Positions 1 to 9,078 of a stretch of DNA of 64,000 nt are shown here, piece after piece; position 1 is the stretch's first letter; each line of letters opens with the position of its first letter. The position numbers were made by a program, and so were the translations under genes. This DNA is from CAZDET01 sp964504335. Lineage in GTDB: Bacteria > Bacteroidota > Bacteroidia > Chitinophagales > Saprospiraceae. The notes under the pieces were generated by a model. That model had not been told where the DNA came from. It did no database searches and worked only from the letters and a program-made list of their open reading frames with translations. Where the stretch lies: NCBI GenBank assembly GCA_964504335.1, contig CAZDET010000025.1:1-64000 (forward strand), written 5' to 3'.

Positions 1-51
1 GGATTGAAGGCAGAGGATTTGTGTCGATATAACCACGAAAATTGTCAGAGA
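1..51. repeat. right half of a dispersed palindromic (MITE-like) element
   Basis: The first 51 bases of the window are identical to positions 37459-37509, which form the right arm of a long inverted repeat there. The left arm of this copy would lie before the window. The shared end is TGTCAGAGA in both copies and the flanking sequences differ after it, which marks one boundary of a mobile or dispersed element. No protein is encoded in it. Confidence 0.75.
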
Positions 52-191
52 ACCGCTTTTTTTAAATGTATGAGGGTTCCCGGCATTAGGACGCATCTAC
101 CGGACGACCGGCTAGTTTCAATCGACGAACAATGAGTTACCCATACAACTACATACCGTCCAAAAGCCTTTTCATTAAGTAAGTTCAACAC

Positions 192-1373
192 ATGATGAAC
201 CGAGACCACACTATTCGGGAGCGCCTGGCAGTTCCGGTATTCGCGCTTCTGGTTGCCACCTGCTTCCTGTTCCCTACTGGATTAAAGGCCCAATTCATCG
301 ATCAGCTCGTCGACTTTTTCACCGTTCCACTAAATCAAAGCGCCGTTGCAGAGGATAGTTCCATCTACCCGGCCCGAATCATCATCACCCCATTGGTGGC
401 CTTCTCTCCGGAGACCAGCATCGAATTCGGTGCGGGTGCCAAGACGCTGTTTAAATTTCGCCGCTCCGGGCCGGAGACGCGTACCTCCAACATCCCCATT
501 TCGCTCACCTATACTCTCAATAACCAGGCAATACTTTGGTCGGGTTATGAAGTGTTCTTCAATCAGGAACGCTGGATGCTTATAGGCAACCTGACCTTGC
601 AACTCTTCCCGCAGCTCTACTACGGCCTGGGGCGCAACAGCCTGGAATCCAACGAAGAGGAATACACGTTTACCCAAGTGTTGATTGAGCCTATCTTACT
701 CAAGCAAATCGGTCAAAGCCACCTTTTTCTCGGAGCGGGAATTCGGTACAACCACGTGGGCAATCTGCGATTTGAAGACGAAAGCCGCCTGCAAAACAGC
801 GGCATCTCCGGTGCTACCGGTTCGACTTCCGTCGGCGCCCAGCTCGCGCTTGTTTACGACAGCCGCGACAATATCCTTACTGCTCACACCGGGTGGTTCG
901 CTCAACTCACCCACGGGTTCTACGAAGAGGCGCTTGGCGGAACGCACCGCTTTCAACTGACGCGCCTCGACCTGCGAAAGTTCATCTCCCTGGGCAGCCC
1001 CCGACGGGTGCTGGCCTTTCAGCTTATGTCGTCCTTTTCTTTCCAGGATGTTCCACTCAACGAACTCAGCGCCCTGGGAGGCGGAGAACTGATGCGCGGC
1101 TACTACGAAGGGCGGTTTATCGACAATCACCTGGTGGCCTTCCAGGCGGAATACCGCTTCCCGTTGTGGGATCGATTCGGAGGCGTTGTGTTTGCCGGTG
1201 CCGGCGATGTCGCCCGGCGCATCGGCGACTTCCGCCTCGATGCCTTCAGGCCGAGCGTCGGCTTCGGGCTGCGCTTCCTGATCGATAGAACCGAAGATCT
1301 CAACCTGCGCTTCGACTATGGATTCGGAAAGCGCACCAGCAATTACTATGCGAATGTGGCAGAGGCATTTTGA
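192..1373 (+). CDS. Omp85-superfamily (BamA/TamA-like) outer-membrane beta-barrel protein
   Basis: This 393-residue protein starts with a signal peptide (hydrophobic segment about residues 13-31, likely cleavage after Ala33) and consists of alternating amphipathic strands. The C-terminal half carries features of the bacterial surface antigen (D15) barrel: an LGG...RGY segment near residues 297-304, an EYRFPLWD strand, and a final stretch ending in phenylalanine, the usual barrel-assembly signal. No POTRA repeats fit before the barrel, so it is much shorter than BamA and resembles stand-alone Omp85-like barrels of Bacteroidota. Its substrate cannot be read from the sequence. It ends 6 bp before the convergent hut operon, so the two are separate transcription units. 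ATG at 192 was chosen because the signal peptide begins there; ATG at 195 is equally possible. Confidence 0.75.
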   Translation: MMNRDHTIRERLAVPVFALLVATCFLFPTGLKAQFIDQLVDFFTVPLNQSAVAEDSSIYPARIIITPLVAFSPETSIEFGAGAKTLFKFRRSGPETRTSNIPISLTYTLNNQAILWSGYEVFFNQERWMLIGNLTLQLFPQLYYGLGRNSLESNEEEYTFTQVLIEPILLKQIGQSHLFLGAGIRYNHVGNLRFEDESRLQNSGISGATGSTSVGAQLALVYDSRDNILTAHTGWFAQLTHGFYEEALGGTHRFQLTRLDLRKFISLGSPRRVLAFQLMSSFSFQDVPLNELSALGGGELMRGYYEGRFIDNHLVAFQAEYRFPLWDRFGGVVFAGAGDVARRIGDFRLDAFRPSVGFGLRFLIDRTEDLNLRFDYGFGKRTSNYYANVAEAF

Positions 1374-1379
1374 TCCAAT

Positions 1380-2348
1380 TTATCTGGATAACACGATCCA
1401 ATCTACCAGGCGGGCCGCCAGGTTTGCCGTAGCATTATCCAGATCGTACTTCGGGTTAACTTCCGCAATATCACAGGCAATAACCTTCTGGGTATTCAGC
1501 AGGTAACGAAGGACCTTGAACACAAAATTCGGTAAAAAGCCCAATGGCGAAGGAGCACTCACACCCGGAGCCACGGCCAACGAAAACCCATCCATGTCAA
1601 TGGTGACATACAAATAATCATTTTTTTGAATGAAGGGGGTCAATTGGTTGATAATGGCTTCCACATTTACCAATTCGCAATCAAAGCTATTGAAGTAGTT
1701 AACCTGTTTGGATTTGGCGATCTCGAACAACTCCTCCGTATTGGCCGACGGCTGGATGCCGATAACTACGTAGTCGACCGCAGGTTTGAATTCGGTCAAT
1801 ATCTGGTAAAACGGAGTACCCGAATGCCCCGTGGATTCGAGGGGCCGCAAATCGAAATGGGCATCGAAATTGATAATGCCGACTTTGCGACTGGGAGCAT
1901 CTTTAATCGCTCGCCAAATTCCTTTAAAATGACCGTAGGCCACATCGTGCCCCCCTCCCAAGACAATTGGAAAGCGCCCGTTGCTGATCAGCCGGTAAAC
2001 AAAGCTGGCTAATTGCTCCTGACTGGCTTCCAGTTGTTGATCCGGACAATGAACATCACCGTAATCGGCCACCTTCCGGCCCTTTACGTGGTAGCTTAGT
2101 TTAGCCAGTCGGGAGCGGATGGCAAGCGGTCCATCTTGGGCTCCAATTCTACCTTGGTTTCTCCGGACGCCCTCATCGCAGGCATACCCAAGCAGGGCAA
2201 CCTCCGAAGAGTCGTACTCCTGCAACGGATCGTAAAAGTTACACAATCGAACAGCCTGATGCCAGTATTGGATACCGGCTGCAGGCCCGGCCTTTCGGCC
2301 AACCCAATTGGAGGCGCGGGGTGGTTTGTAATGATTGAATGCTTCCAC
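1380..2348 (-). CDS. hutG: formimidoylglutamase (arginase/ureohydrolase family), HutG
   Basis: This enzyme hydrolyses N-formimino-L-glutamate to glutamate and formamide, the last step of the histidine utilisation pathway. The arginase-family metal motifs are all present in order: GGGHD, NFDAHFDLR and a DMDGFSLAVAPGVS segment, which supply the Asp and His ligands of the binuclear manganese site. No ATG lies in the right place. A GTG at 2348, one base after the hutI stop codon, gives a 322-residue protein of normal family length; the open frame continues upstream into hutI but that extension has no homology-like character. The order hutH-hutU-hutI-hutG with very short spacing indicates one transcript. 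The identity is secure, the exact start less so. Confidence 0.9.
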   Translation of the reverse strand: MEAFNHYKPPRASNWVGRKAGPAAGIQYWHQAVRLCNFYDPLQEYDSSEVALLGYACDEGVRRNQGRIGAQDGPLAIRSRLAKLSYHVKGRKVADYGDVHCPDQQLEASQEQLASFVYRLISNGRFPIVLGGGHDVAYGHFKGIWRAIKDAPSRKVGIINFDAHFDLRPLESTGHSGTPFYQILTEFKPAVDYVVIGIQPSANTEELFEIAKSKQVNYFNSFDCELVNVEAIINQLTPFIQKNDYLYVTIDMDGFSLAVAPGVSAPSPLGFLPNFVFKVLRYLLNTQKVIACDIAEVNPKYDLDNATANLAARLVDWIVLSR

Positions 2349-2349
2349 G

Positions 2350-3597
2350 TTAGCTCGGGTTGTTCCATTTAACTCCTTCCAGGTATACTTGCTCGATCTG
2401 CGGTATTCCAAAGGAATAGGGCAAGTAGGCATAGGAGCTGATGGGCTTCGTGACCAACAAGTTCGCCTTTTTCCCGATCGATATACTGCCCAGTTCATCC
2501 TCCACGCCCATGGCGTAAGCTCCATTGATCGTAGCGGCATTAATGGCCTCCTCGGGGGTCAGATGCATCTTAATACAAGCCGTGGAAAGTACGAAATTCA
2601 TATTTCCGGAAGGAGCAGAACCAGGATTGAAATCGCTGGCAAGCGCCAGCGGTAACCCCTTTCCGATCATCATCCGGGCCGGCGTGTAGGGAATTCCCAA
2701 AAAATACGAACAACCAGGCAGGGCTACCGGCATGGTGGCTGTATCTGATAGTACCTCCACATCTTCCTCCCGCATGATTTCCAGATGATCGACCGAGCGC
2801 GCACCGTATTCCACCCCTTTCTGCACCCCGCCGATCGCCGAAAACTGATTGACGTGGATTTTGGGAATTAATCCGTATTTCTGACCCGCGTCCAGGATTC
2901 GATCCGTATCCTCTACCGTGAAGTAGCCCGTTTCACAGAATACATCGATAAACGCTGCCAGTCGTTCTTCTGCTACCACCGGCAACACCTCATTGATCAT
3001 CGTATCGATGAATGCAGCCCTCCTTGTTTTGTAGGCGGCCGGAAGCGCGTGGGCCGCCAAAAAGGTGGCTCTAATCGTAATGGGATAGTCTTTTTTCAGA
3101 CGTTTGATTACCCGAAGCATTTTCAATTCCGCCTCCGGTGTCAGACCGTATCCGGATTTAATTTCGATGGCTCCCGTACCCAATTGGATGACCTCCTCCA
3201 ATCGCTTCCTGCTCTGCTCGTAGAGGGCGGCCTCGGAGGTTTGCTGCAATATTTTTGCGGAATTCAGGATGCCACCGCCGCGCCGGGCGATTTCTTCGTA
3301 GCTCGCCCCCTGTATTCGATCGACAAACTCTCGTTCCCGGTTGCCGGCGTATACGATGTGGGTGTGGGAGTCGCACCAGGTAGGTAACACCATGCGCCCC
3401 GAAAGATCGATGACCTCCTCCATCGGCTCGGTCGGGCAATGATTCATAGAGCCGAAATCGACAATTTTCCCATCCCGAACAACCAGGAACGCATTTTGGA
3501 TAGTCGGAAGCTCCCGCATATCTGGTCCTTTAACAAAGGAAATGGGTGCGCGGCGAACCTGGACAAGTTCCTTGATATTCTTAAACAGCGATTTCAT
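2350..3597 (-). CDS. hutI: imidazolonepropionase, HutI
   Basis: HutI opens the ring of 4-imidazolone-5-propionate to give N-formimino-L-glutamate, the third step of histidine degradation in the cytoplasm. The 415-residue length is typical. Amidohydrolase metal ligands are visible: the HTH pair at residues 78-80 within CDSHTHIVYAG, His248 in HVNQFSAIGG, His271 in SVDHLE, and Asp322 in ASDFNPGS. The gene lies 66 bp downstream of hutU and one base before the proposed hutG start, so it is an internal operon gene. The ATG at 3597 opens a normal N-terminus. The family assignment is very secure. Confidence 0.96.
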   Translation of the reverse strand: MKSLFKNIKELVQVRRAPISFVKGPDMRELPTIQNAFLVVRDGKIVDFGSMNHCPTEPMEEVIDLSGRMVLPTWCDSHTHIVYAGNREREFVDRIQGASYEEIARRGGGILNSAKILQQTSEAALYEQSRKRLEEVIQLGTGAIEIKSGYGLTPEAELKMLRVIKRLKKDYPITIRATFLAAHALPAAYKTRRAAFIDTMINEVLPVVAEERLAAFIDVFCETGYFTVEDTDRILDAGQKYGLIPKIHVNQFSAIGGVQKGVEYGARSVDHLEIMREEDVEVLSDTATMPVALPGCSYFLGIPYTPARMMIGKGLPLALASDFNPGSAPSGNMNFVLSTACIKMHLTPEEAINAATINGAYAMGVEDELGSISIGKKANLLVTKPISSYAYLPYSFGIPQIEQVYLEGVKWNNPS

Positions 3598-3663
3598 ACG
3601 TTCGGTCTTGATTCAATCTCCCCTTCCGTGCAGTTTACAATTAACCCTACTCGCAGCTTCTCT

Positions 3664-5661
3664 TTAAAACAGTTCGTTCAAAATGCCCTCGTCTACAATA
3701 TTCGGCAGGGTCACTTTTAGAACAGGCGTATTTTCCATCGCTCGTTCGATTGCAAACCTGGCGTTGGGGTTTCGGGCCCAGCTCCGGCGTGCAATCCCAT
3801 TGTGGACATCGAAAAACAACATGCGCTGCAGCCGTTCAGCGGCCTGCGGCGTCCCGTCGAGCAGCAGGCCGAAGCCGCCGTTGATCACTTCTCCCCAGCC
3901 CACTCCCCCACCGTTGTGGATGGATACCCAACTTGCCCCCCTGAAACTATCGCCTACTACGTTGTGGATAGCCATATCGGCGGTGAATTTGCTTCCGTCG
4001 TAAATATTGGATGTCTCCCGGTAGGGGGAATCCGTCCCGCTCACATCGTGGTGATCGCGCCCCAGCACCACCGGTCCGATCTCCCCCTTTGCAATGGCTC
4101 GGTTGAAAGCCTGGGCAATCTCGATGCGGCCCTCGGCATCGGCATACAAAATACGAGCCTGAGATCCCACCACCAGCTGATTCTGCTTAGCCGCTTTGAC
4201 CCATTGAATATTATCTCGAAGCTGCATTTGGATTTCGGAGGGTGCCCGCGTTATCAAGTCTTCCAAAACGGCTTCGGCAATATGGTCGGTCCGGTCCAAA
4301 TCGGCCGGATTCCCGGAGGTACACACCCAGCGGAACGGACCAAAGCCAAAATCGAAACACAAGGGCCCCAAGATATCTTGTACATACGATGCATACTTGA
4401 AGTCTACTTGATTTTCCGCGAGCACATCCGCTCCGGCGCGTGCGCTTTCCAGTAAAAATGCATTGCCGTAATCAAAAAAATAGGTGCCCTTAGTCGCATG
4501 GCGATTAATGGCGGCTACCTGGCGCCGCAGGCTGGCCCGTACCAGCTCTTTAAAGCGTTCGGGCTGTTCCCTGATGAGTTGATTCGCCTCCTCGTAGGAT
4601 GTACCAATCGGATAGTACCCTCCCGACCAGGGGTTGTGCAGAGAGGTCTGGTCGGAGCCGACGTGGACGAGCATATTTTCTGCGTCGAAGCGCTCCCACA
4701 CTTCCACGATGTTGCCCAGGTAAGCGATGGAAATAACCCGATTGTGGGCTTGAGCCTCCTTTACTAATTGGATCAACGCCTCCATCCGCTCCACCAGCAC
4801 ATCTACCCAGCCTTGCTCGAATCGCTTTCTGGCCGCTGCGGGGTTTACCTCTGCACACACCGTAATACAGCCCACGATGTTGCCCGCTTTGGGTTGTGCA
4901 CCACTCATCCCGCCTAATCCGGAGGTCAAAAAGATTTTACCCCTAGGGGTCTCATCGGGTTTCAGGATTTTCCGAAAGGCATTCATCAGAGTGATCGTCG
5001 TACCGTGCACAATGCCCTGCGGACCGATATACATGAAGGAACCCGCCGTCATTTGTCCGTATTGAGTGACGCCCAACGCATTATACCGCTCCCAATCGTC
5101 GGGTTTGGAATAGTTCGGGATCATCATGCCATTGGTAAGAACCACTCGCGGGGCATCCGGAGTAGAGGGAAACACGCCCAGCGGATGCCCGGAATACAGA
5201 TGCAGGGTCTGCTCGTCGGATATAGTCGCCAGGTACTGCATGACCAGCAAATACTGCGCCCAATTCTGAAATACGGCTCCGTTACCTCCGTAGGTAATCA
5301 ATTCTTCCGGATGCTGCGCTACCTTCGGGTCGAGGTTGTTCTGAATCATCAACATGATCGCCGCTGCCTGCAACGATCTGGCCGGATACTCCGTGATCGG
5401 CCTGGCAAATAGCTCGTAATCGGGCTTGAAGCGGTACATATAGATACGGCCATAGTCCAGTAATTCCCTTGCGAATTCCGGCGCTAATTCGGCGTGCCAG
5501 GCCTCCGGGAAATAGCGCAGCGCATTGCGAATGGCTAGACGCTTTTCCGACGTGCTCAGAATGTCTTTCCGTTTGGGCGCTCGCTGTGCACTACTTACTA
5601 CCGTTCTCGGAGGAGGTAATTCACGGGGTATTCCCCGAAGGATCTTTTCTTGGAAATTCAT
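3664..5661 (-). CDS. hutU: urocanate hydratase, HutU
   Basis: HutU (urocanase) adds water to urocanate to form 4-imidazolone-5-propionate, using a tightly bound NAD+ as electrophile. The glycine-rich NAD-binding stretch TSGLGGMSGAQPKAG is at about residues 246-260, and the early segment ITYGGNGAVFQNWAQY near residue 122 is typical of the family. At 665 residues it is longer than the roughly 555-residue proteobacterial enzyme and matches the longer form found in Bacteroidota and eukaryotes. It lies between hutH (56 bp upstream) and hutI (66 bp downstream), giving a complete pathway in one operon. No frameshift or missing motif was seen. Confidence 0.96.
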   Translation of the reverse strand: MNFQEKILRGIPRELPPPRTVVSSAQRAPKRKDILSTSEKRLAIRNALRYFPEAWHAELAPEFARELLDYGRIYMYRFKPDYELFARPITEYPARSLQAAAIMLMIQNNLDPKVAQHPEELITYGGNGAVFQNWAQYLLVMQYLATISDEQTLHLYSGHPLGVFPSTPDAPRVVLTNGMMIPNYSKPDDWERYNALGVTQYGQMTAGSFMYIGPQGIVHGTTITLMNAFRKILKPDETPRGKIFLTSGLGGMSGAQPKAGNIVGCITVCAEVNPAAARKRFEQGWVDVLVERMEALIQLVKEAQAHNRVISIAYLGNIVEVWERFDAENMLVHVGSDQTSLHNPWSGGYYPIGTSYEEANQLIREQPERFKELVRASLRRQVAAINRHATKGTYFFDYGNAFLLESARAGADVLAENQVDFKYASYVQDILGPLCFDFGFGPFRWVCTSGNPADLDRTDHIAEAVLEDLITRAPSEIQMQLRDNIQWVKAAKQNQLVVGSQARILYADAEGRIEIAQAFNRAIAKGEIGPVVLGRDHHDVSGTDSPYRETSNIYDGSKFTADMAIHNVVGDSFRGASWVSIHNGGGVGWGEVINGGFGLLLDGTPQAAERLQRMLFFDVHNGIARRSWARNPNARFAIERAMENTPVLKVTLPNIVDEGILNELF

Positions 5662-5717
5662 GAAATATCAATCTTAGTTCAGTTTGATCAAAAGACTACA
5701 TTCAAAAGCACCAAACA

Positions 5718-7211
5718 CTAACCAACTACGAATACCCGCTCCCGCACCATCCTGATTAAGGTGTCTATATCCCCTTTTAGCAAGCGATCTTCTTCGAGCT
5801 TGGCCACTTTTTCCCGAATCAATCGAAAGTTCGTTTCGAGTAGAGCCGAGCATTTGTGTGGTCGTCGAAATTCCAGGGCCTGGGAGGCATACAAGAGTTC
5901 GATTGCGAGAATCTTTTCGACATTCTCTACGATCTGCATGAATTTACGTCCGGAAATACTCCCCATCGACACGTGGTCCTCCTGCCCTAGAGAAGTGGGG
6001 ATACTATCGCAGGATGCCGGGAAACACAGGGACTTATTCTCACTCACCAGTGCCGCGGTTGTGTATTGTGGAATCATTAATCCAGAGTTCAATCCACTTT
6101 CTTCAACCAATAGCCTGGGCAGCCCGTATTTCCCCTCCAATAATAAATAACACCGACGATCGGATATATTCCCGATTTCCGAAGCCGCAACTGCGGCATA
6201 ATCGATAGCCATAGCCAGGGGCTGGCCGTGAAAGTTGCCGCCCGAAATCACCGCTTCCTCACTAATGATAATGGGATTGTCCGTTACGGAATTCATTTCA
6301 ATTTCCACCAATTCGAGCAGATGTGTGTAGGCATTTCGGGAGGCCCCGTGCACCTGAGGAATGCACCGAATGGAATACGGATCTTGCACCCGGTCGCAAT
6401 CCTTGTGGAGTTCCAGGTTTTCCGACCCCCGAAGAAACATTCGCATGCGTTCGGCTACCTGAATCGTTCCCTTGAAGGGGCGAAGTTGGTGCAGTGCCTC
6501 CTTGAAGGGAGCGGAGCTTCCCCGAAACCCCTCCAGGCTCATCGCTCCCACCAAATCCGCCAAATCGAGTAGATATTCCATGCGATGAAGACCGACGGCT
6601 GCGTAGGCCAGTATAAATTGAGTGCCGTTAATGAGTGCGAGCCCTTCTTTGGCCTTGAGTCGAATCGGATGAACCGAATAATCGGCCAATACGGTGTGGG
6701 CTGCTACGGGGCTTCCATTTTGCCAAAATTCGCCTTGCCCAATCAGCGGCAAAAACAAATGAGCCAACGGAGCCAAATCTCCGGAAGCCCCTACGGAGCC
6801 CTGCTCGGGCACAACGGGAATTAAATCCTGTTCGATGAAGTAAAGTAGCCGCTCGATCACCTTCAGGCGAATGCCGGAATAGCCCTGGCACAAGGCGTGG
6901 ACCTTGAAAATCAGCATCAGCCTGGACAAGCGCTTCGAAATGGGTTTCCCCACTCCCACTGCATGCGTGATGAGCAGGTTATGCTGCAGTTGGTTGGCGG
7001 CTTCAGGAGATATTCGGGTATCGCACAGGGGGCCGAATCCCGTATTTATCCCGTAAAATGCCTTTTGCGAATGCACGATGGATTCTACCTGATCTCTACA
7101 TCGATTTACTTTTTCAATCGCTTCCGGGTGCAAGACACCCCGGATACTGCCATCCAGCAGTTGCATCGCCAAGGGTATCGTAAGCTGATCTACACCGTAT
7201 TTGAATTCCAT
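5718..7211 (-). CDS. hutH: histidine ammonia-lyase, HutH
   Basis: HutH removes ammonia from L-histidine to give trans-urocanate and is the first gene of the hut operon. The Ala-Ser-Gly triad that cyclises into the electrophilic MIO cofactor is at residues 142-144 within GSVGASGDLAPLAHL. The catalytic tyrosine region FYGINTGFG lies near residues 52-60 and an SxxGxEDHVSM-like segment is also present. At 497 residues it has family length. The operon starts here and is divergent from the persulfide dioxygenase gene at 7409, with about 197 bp between the two. No HutC-type or other dedicated hut regulator is encoded in the window, so control of the operon is unknown. Confidence 0.96.
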   Translation of the reverse strand: MEFKYGVDQLTIPLAMQLLDGSIRGVLHPEAIEKVNRCRDQVESIVHSQKAFYGINTGFGPLCDTRISPEAANQLQHNLLITHAVGVGKPISKRLSRLMLIFKVHALCQGYSGIRLKVIERLLYFIEQDLIPVVPEQGSVGASGDLAPLAHLFLPLIGQGEFWQNGSPVAAHTVLADYSVHPIRLKAKEGLALINGTQFILAYAAVGLHRMEYLLDLADLVGAMSLEGFRGSSAPFKEALHQLRPFKGTIQVAERMRMFLRGSENLELHKDCDRVQDPYSIRCIPQVHGASRNAYTHLLELVEIEMNSVTDNPIIISEEAVISGGNFHGQPLAMAIDYAAVAASEIGNISDRRCYLLLEGKYGLPRLLVEESGLNSGLMIPQYTTAALVSENKSLCFPASCDSIPTSLGQEDHVSMGSISGRKFMQIVENVEKILAIELLYASQALEFRRPHKCSALLETNFRLIREKVAKLEEDRLLKGDIDTLIRMVRERVFVVG

Positions 7212-7326
7212 TTTTCGGTATTTACGCTAACAATAAACCTACTGCACCACGCTATATCCCAATTCAACTTCCACCAACCTACAAATTTCCGGTTACACAT
7301 AGAATAGATTAAAATCATCCGCCAAT

Positions 7327-7370
7327 GTGAAGCACATCACTGACTCAGTAATGTGCTTCCGTTAATTTTG
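7327..7370 (+). promoter_or_regulatory. Crp/Fnr-type operator and -7 promoter box before the persulfide dioxygenase gene
   Basis: A GTGA-AGCACA-TCAC palindrome lies at 7327-7340 and a perfect Bacteroidota -7 box, TAATTTTG, at 7363-7370. The distance from palindrome centre to box start is 29.5 bp, identical to four other promoters in this window, which would place the site near -41 as in class II activation. A second palindrome with GAAGCACAT/ATGTGCTTC arms (7329-7359) overlaps it. Binding by the Crp/Fnr protein encoded at 12647-13297 is an inference. Confidence 0.7.
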
Positions 7371-7408
7371 TATTGCAATAACTAATTTTCACAAAAGATC
7401 TAGTAATC

Positions 7409-8860
7409 ATGAAGATCGAGCAATTATATACTGGCTGTTTGGCGGAAGCCGCTTATTACATCGAAAGTGAAGGCGAAGCTGCCATTGTAGATCCTCTACG
7501 CGAAACACAGCCCTACCTCGACAAACTCGAACGGGAGGGAGCCAAGCTGAAGTTCGTACTGGAAACCCACTTCCACGCCGATTTCGTATCCGGCCACCTA
7601 GATTTGGCCCGGGCCACAGGAGCTACTATCGTATACGGCCCCAATGCCAACCCCGATTTCGACATCTACCGCGCAGAAGACGGAGAAGAACTTAAAGTGG
7701 GCAAGCTGACCATCAAGGTCTTGCACACCCCCGGTCACACCATGGAGAGCACCACCTTCCTGGTGAAGGACGAAGATGGAAAAGACTACGCCATTTTCAC
7801 CGGGGATACCCTCTTCCTGGGCGACGTAGGACGACCTGACCTGGCCATCAAACAGGGTGAGATCACCAAAGAGGATCTAGCTGGGTTCTTGTTCGATAGC
7901 CTGCGTAATAAGATCATGCCGCTCTCCGACGATGTGATCGTCTATCCGGGCCACGGTGCCGGATCGGCCTGCGGTAAAAACCTCAGCACCGAAACCTGGG
8001 GCTACCTCGGCGATCAGAAACGCCTCAACTACGCGCTGCGCTCCAACATGACGCGCGAGGAATTCATCGAGGAAGTAACGGCCGGCCTGACTCCGCCTCC
8101 TCAGTACTTCCCGAAAAACGCCATGATGAACAAGTTTGGCTACGAATCTTTCGAAGAAGTGCTGCGCAAGGGCAATCAGGCCCTCGACCCTAATACCTTC
8201 GAGTTGATCGCCGACGCCGAGGAGGCCCTGATCCTCGATACGCGGACTCCCGAAGAGTTTGCGGAAGGGCACATCCCCGGAAGCATCTTCGTAGGTATCG
8301 ATGGCAACTTCGCCCCCTGGGTAGGGGCATTAATCGTCGACATTAAGCAGCCCATCCTAATTATCGCTCCGGACGGCCGAAGCGAAGAGGTGGTCACTCG
8401 CCTTTCCCGAGTCGGATATGACAATACTCTCGGCTACCTGGCCGGCGGTATGGAGTCCTGGCAGCGCGCCGGCAAACCCACCACCAGCGTCGAGAGCATT
8501 TCGGCCGAAACCTTTGCGCTCCGCAATGCCGAAGGTCAGGTAGAAACAGTACTGGACGTACGTAAACCAACCGAGTTTCTGTCTCAGCACGTAGAAAACG
8601 CCCAGAACTTCCCGCTAGACTACATCAACTCAAATATGGACCGCCTCGATCGGTCAATGACCTACTACCTGCACTGCAAAGGCGGCTACCGGTCGATGAT
8701 CACGGCTTCCATTCTTAAATCCAGAGGCTTCGAGAACCTGATCAACGTCGAAGGTGGCTGGGAAGCCATTGAGATGGTAGACGTGCCCAAAACGGACTAC
8801 GTGTGCCCCTCCACCCTCACACAGGATACCATTGATGCCGCAGTGGCAGCCGTGGTTTAA
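7409..8860 (+). CDS. persulfide dioxygenase-rhodanese fusion (MBL-fold hydrolase with two rhodanese domains)
   Basis: The N-terminal 250 residues form an ETHE1-like metallo-beta-lactamase domain with the metal motif HFHADFVSGH (His54, His56, Asp58, His63) and a later HTPGHTMES. Relatives oxidise glutathione or low-molecular-weight persulfides to sulfite. Two rhodanese domains follow, at about residues 255-355 and 375-470. The second keeps the catalytic cysteine in HCKGGYRS; the first has APDGRS where the cysteine loop should be and is probably structural. The 483-residue three-domain architecture is known from Bacteroidota sulfur loci. The gene begins the plus-strand sulfur cluster, has its own Crp-like promoter, and ends in a strong terminator. 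A role in sulfide/persulfide detoxification is inferred from domains and neighbours. Confidence 0.9.
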   Translation: MKIEQLYTGCLAEAAYYIESEGEAAIVDPLRETQPYLDKLEREGAKLKFVLETHFHADFVSGHLDLARATGATIVYGPNANPDFDIYRAEDGEELKVGKLTIKVLHTPGHTMESTTFLVKDEDGKDYAIFTGDTLFLGDVGRPDLAIKQGEITKEDLAGFLFDSLRNKIMPLSDDVIVYPGHGAGSACGKNLSTETWGYLGDQKRLNYALRSNMTREEFIEEVTAGLTPPPQYFPKNAMMNKFGYESFEEVLRKGNQALDPNTFELIADAEEALILDTRTPEEFAEGHIPGSIFVGIDGNFAPWVGALIVDIKQPILIIAPDGRSEEVVTRLSRVGYDNTLGYLAGGMESWQRAGKPTTSVESISAETFALRNAEGQVETVLDVRKPTEFLSQHVENAQNFPLDYINSNMDRLDRSMTYYLHCKGGYRSMITASILKSRGFENLINVEGGWEAIEMVDVPKTDYVCPSTLTQDTIDAAVAAVV

Positions 8861-8885
8861 GATTGTTTCACATTTCCTCCTTTTG

Positions 8886-8925
8886 AAGGCCGATGGGATT
8901 TTTTCCCATCGGCCTTTCATTTTTG
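8886..8925 (+). terminator. rho-independent terminator after the persulfide dioxygenase gene
   Basis: A perfect 12-bp stem (AAGGCCGATGGG / CCCATCGGCCTT) with a 7-base T-rich loop is followed by TCATTTTTG. It starts 25 bp after the stop codon at 8860 and separates this gene from the next promoter at 8978. Confidence 0.92.
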
Positions 8926-8977
8926 TCCCCCCTGAAGATCAACGACTAACAACAAGTAGACGGTAATCACCTACTGA

Positions 8978-9023
8978 TTGTGATATTAGTCACAAAGAAC
9001 CCATCAAACCATCATTAATTTTA
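8978..9023 (+). promoter_or_regulatory. Crp/Fnr-type operator and -7 box before the DUF1641-SQR operon
   Basis: TTGTGA-TATTAG-TCACAA (8978-8995) is a perfect palindrome matching the classical Crp half-site TGTGA. A -7-like box, TAATTTTA, starts at 9016, again exactly 29.5 bp from the palindrome centre. The same geometry recurs at four other promoters in the window. The start codon follows at 9079. Confidence 0.72.
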
Positions 9024-9078
9024 GCGAAGTTGTATTTTGGCAAAATATGACCATCTAAACTTCATTAAATCCAAAGAA

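Noticed and set aside
2350..2540. Upstream extension of the HutG frame
   Set aside because: It overlaps the 3' end of hutI and its translation does not resemble the family; the GTG at 2348 gives the usual length.
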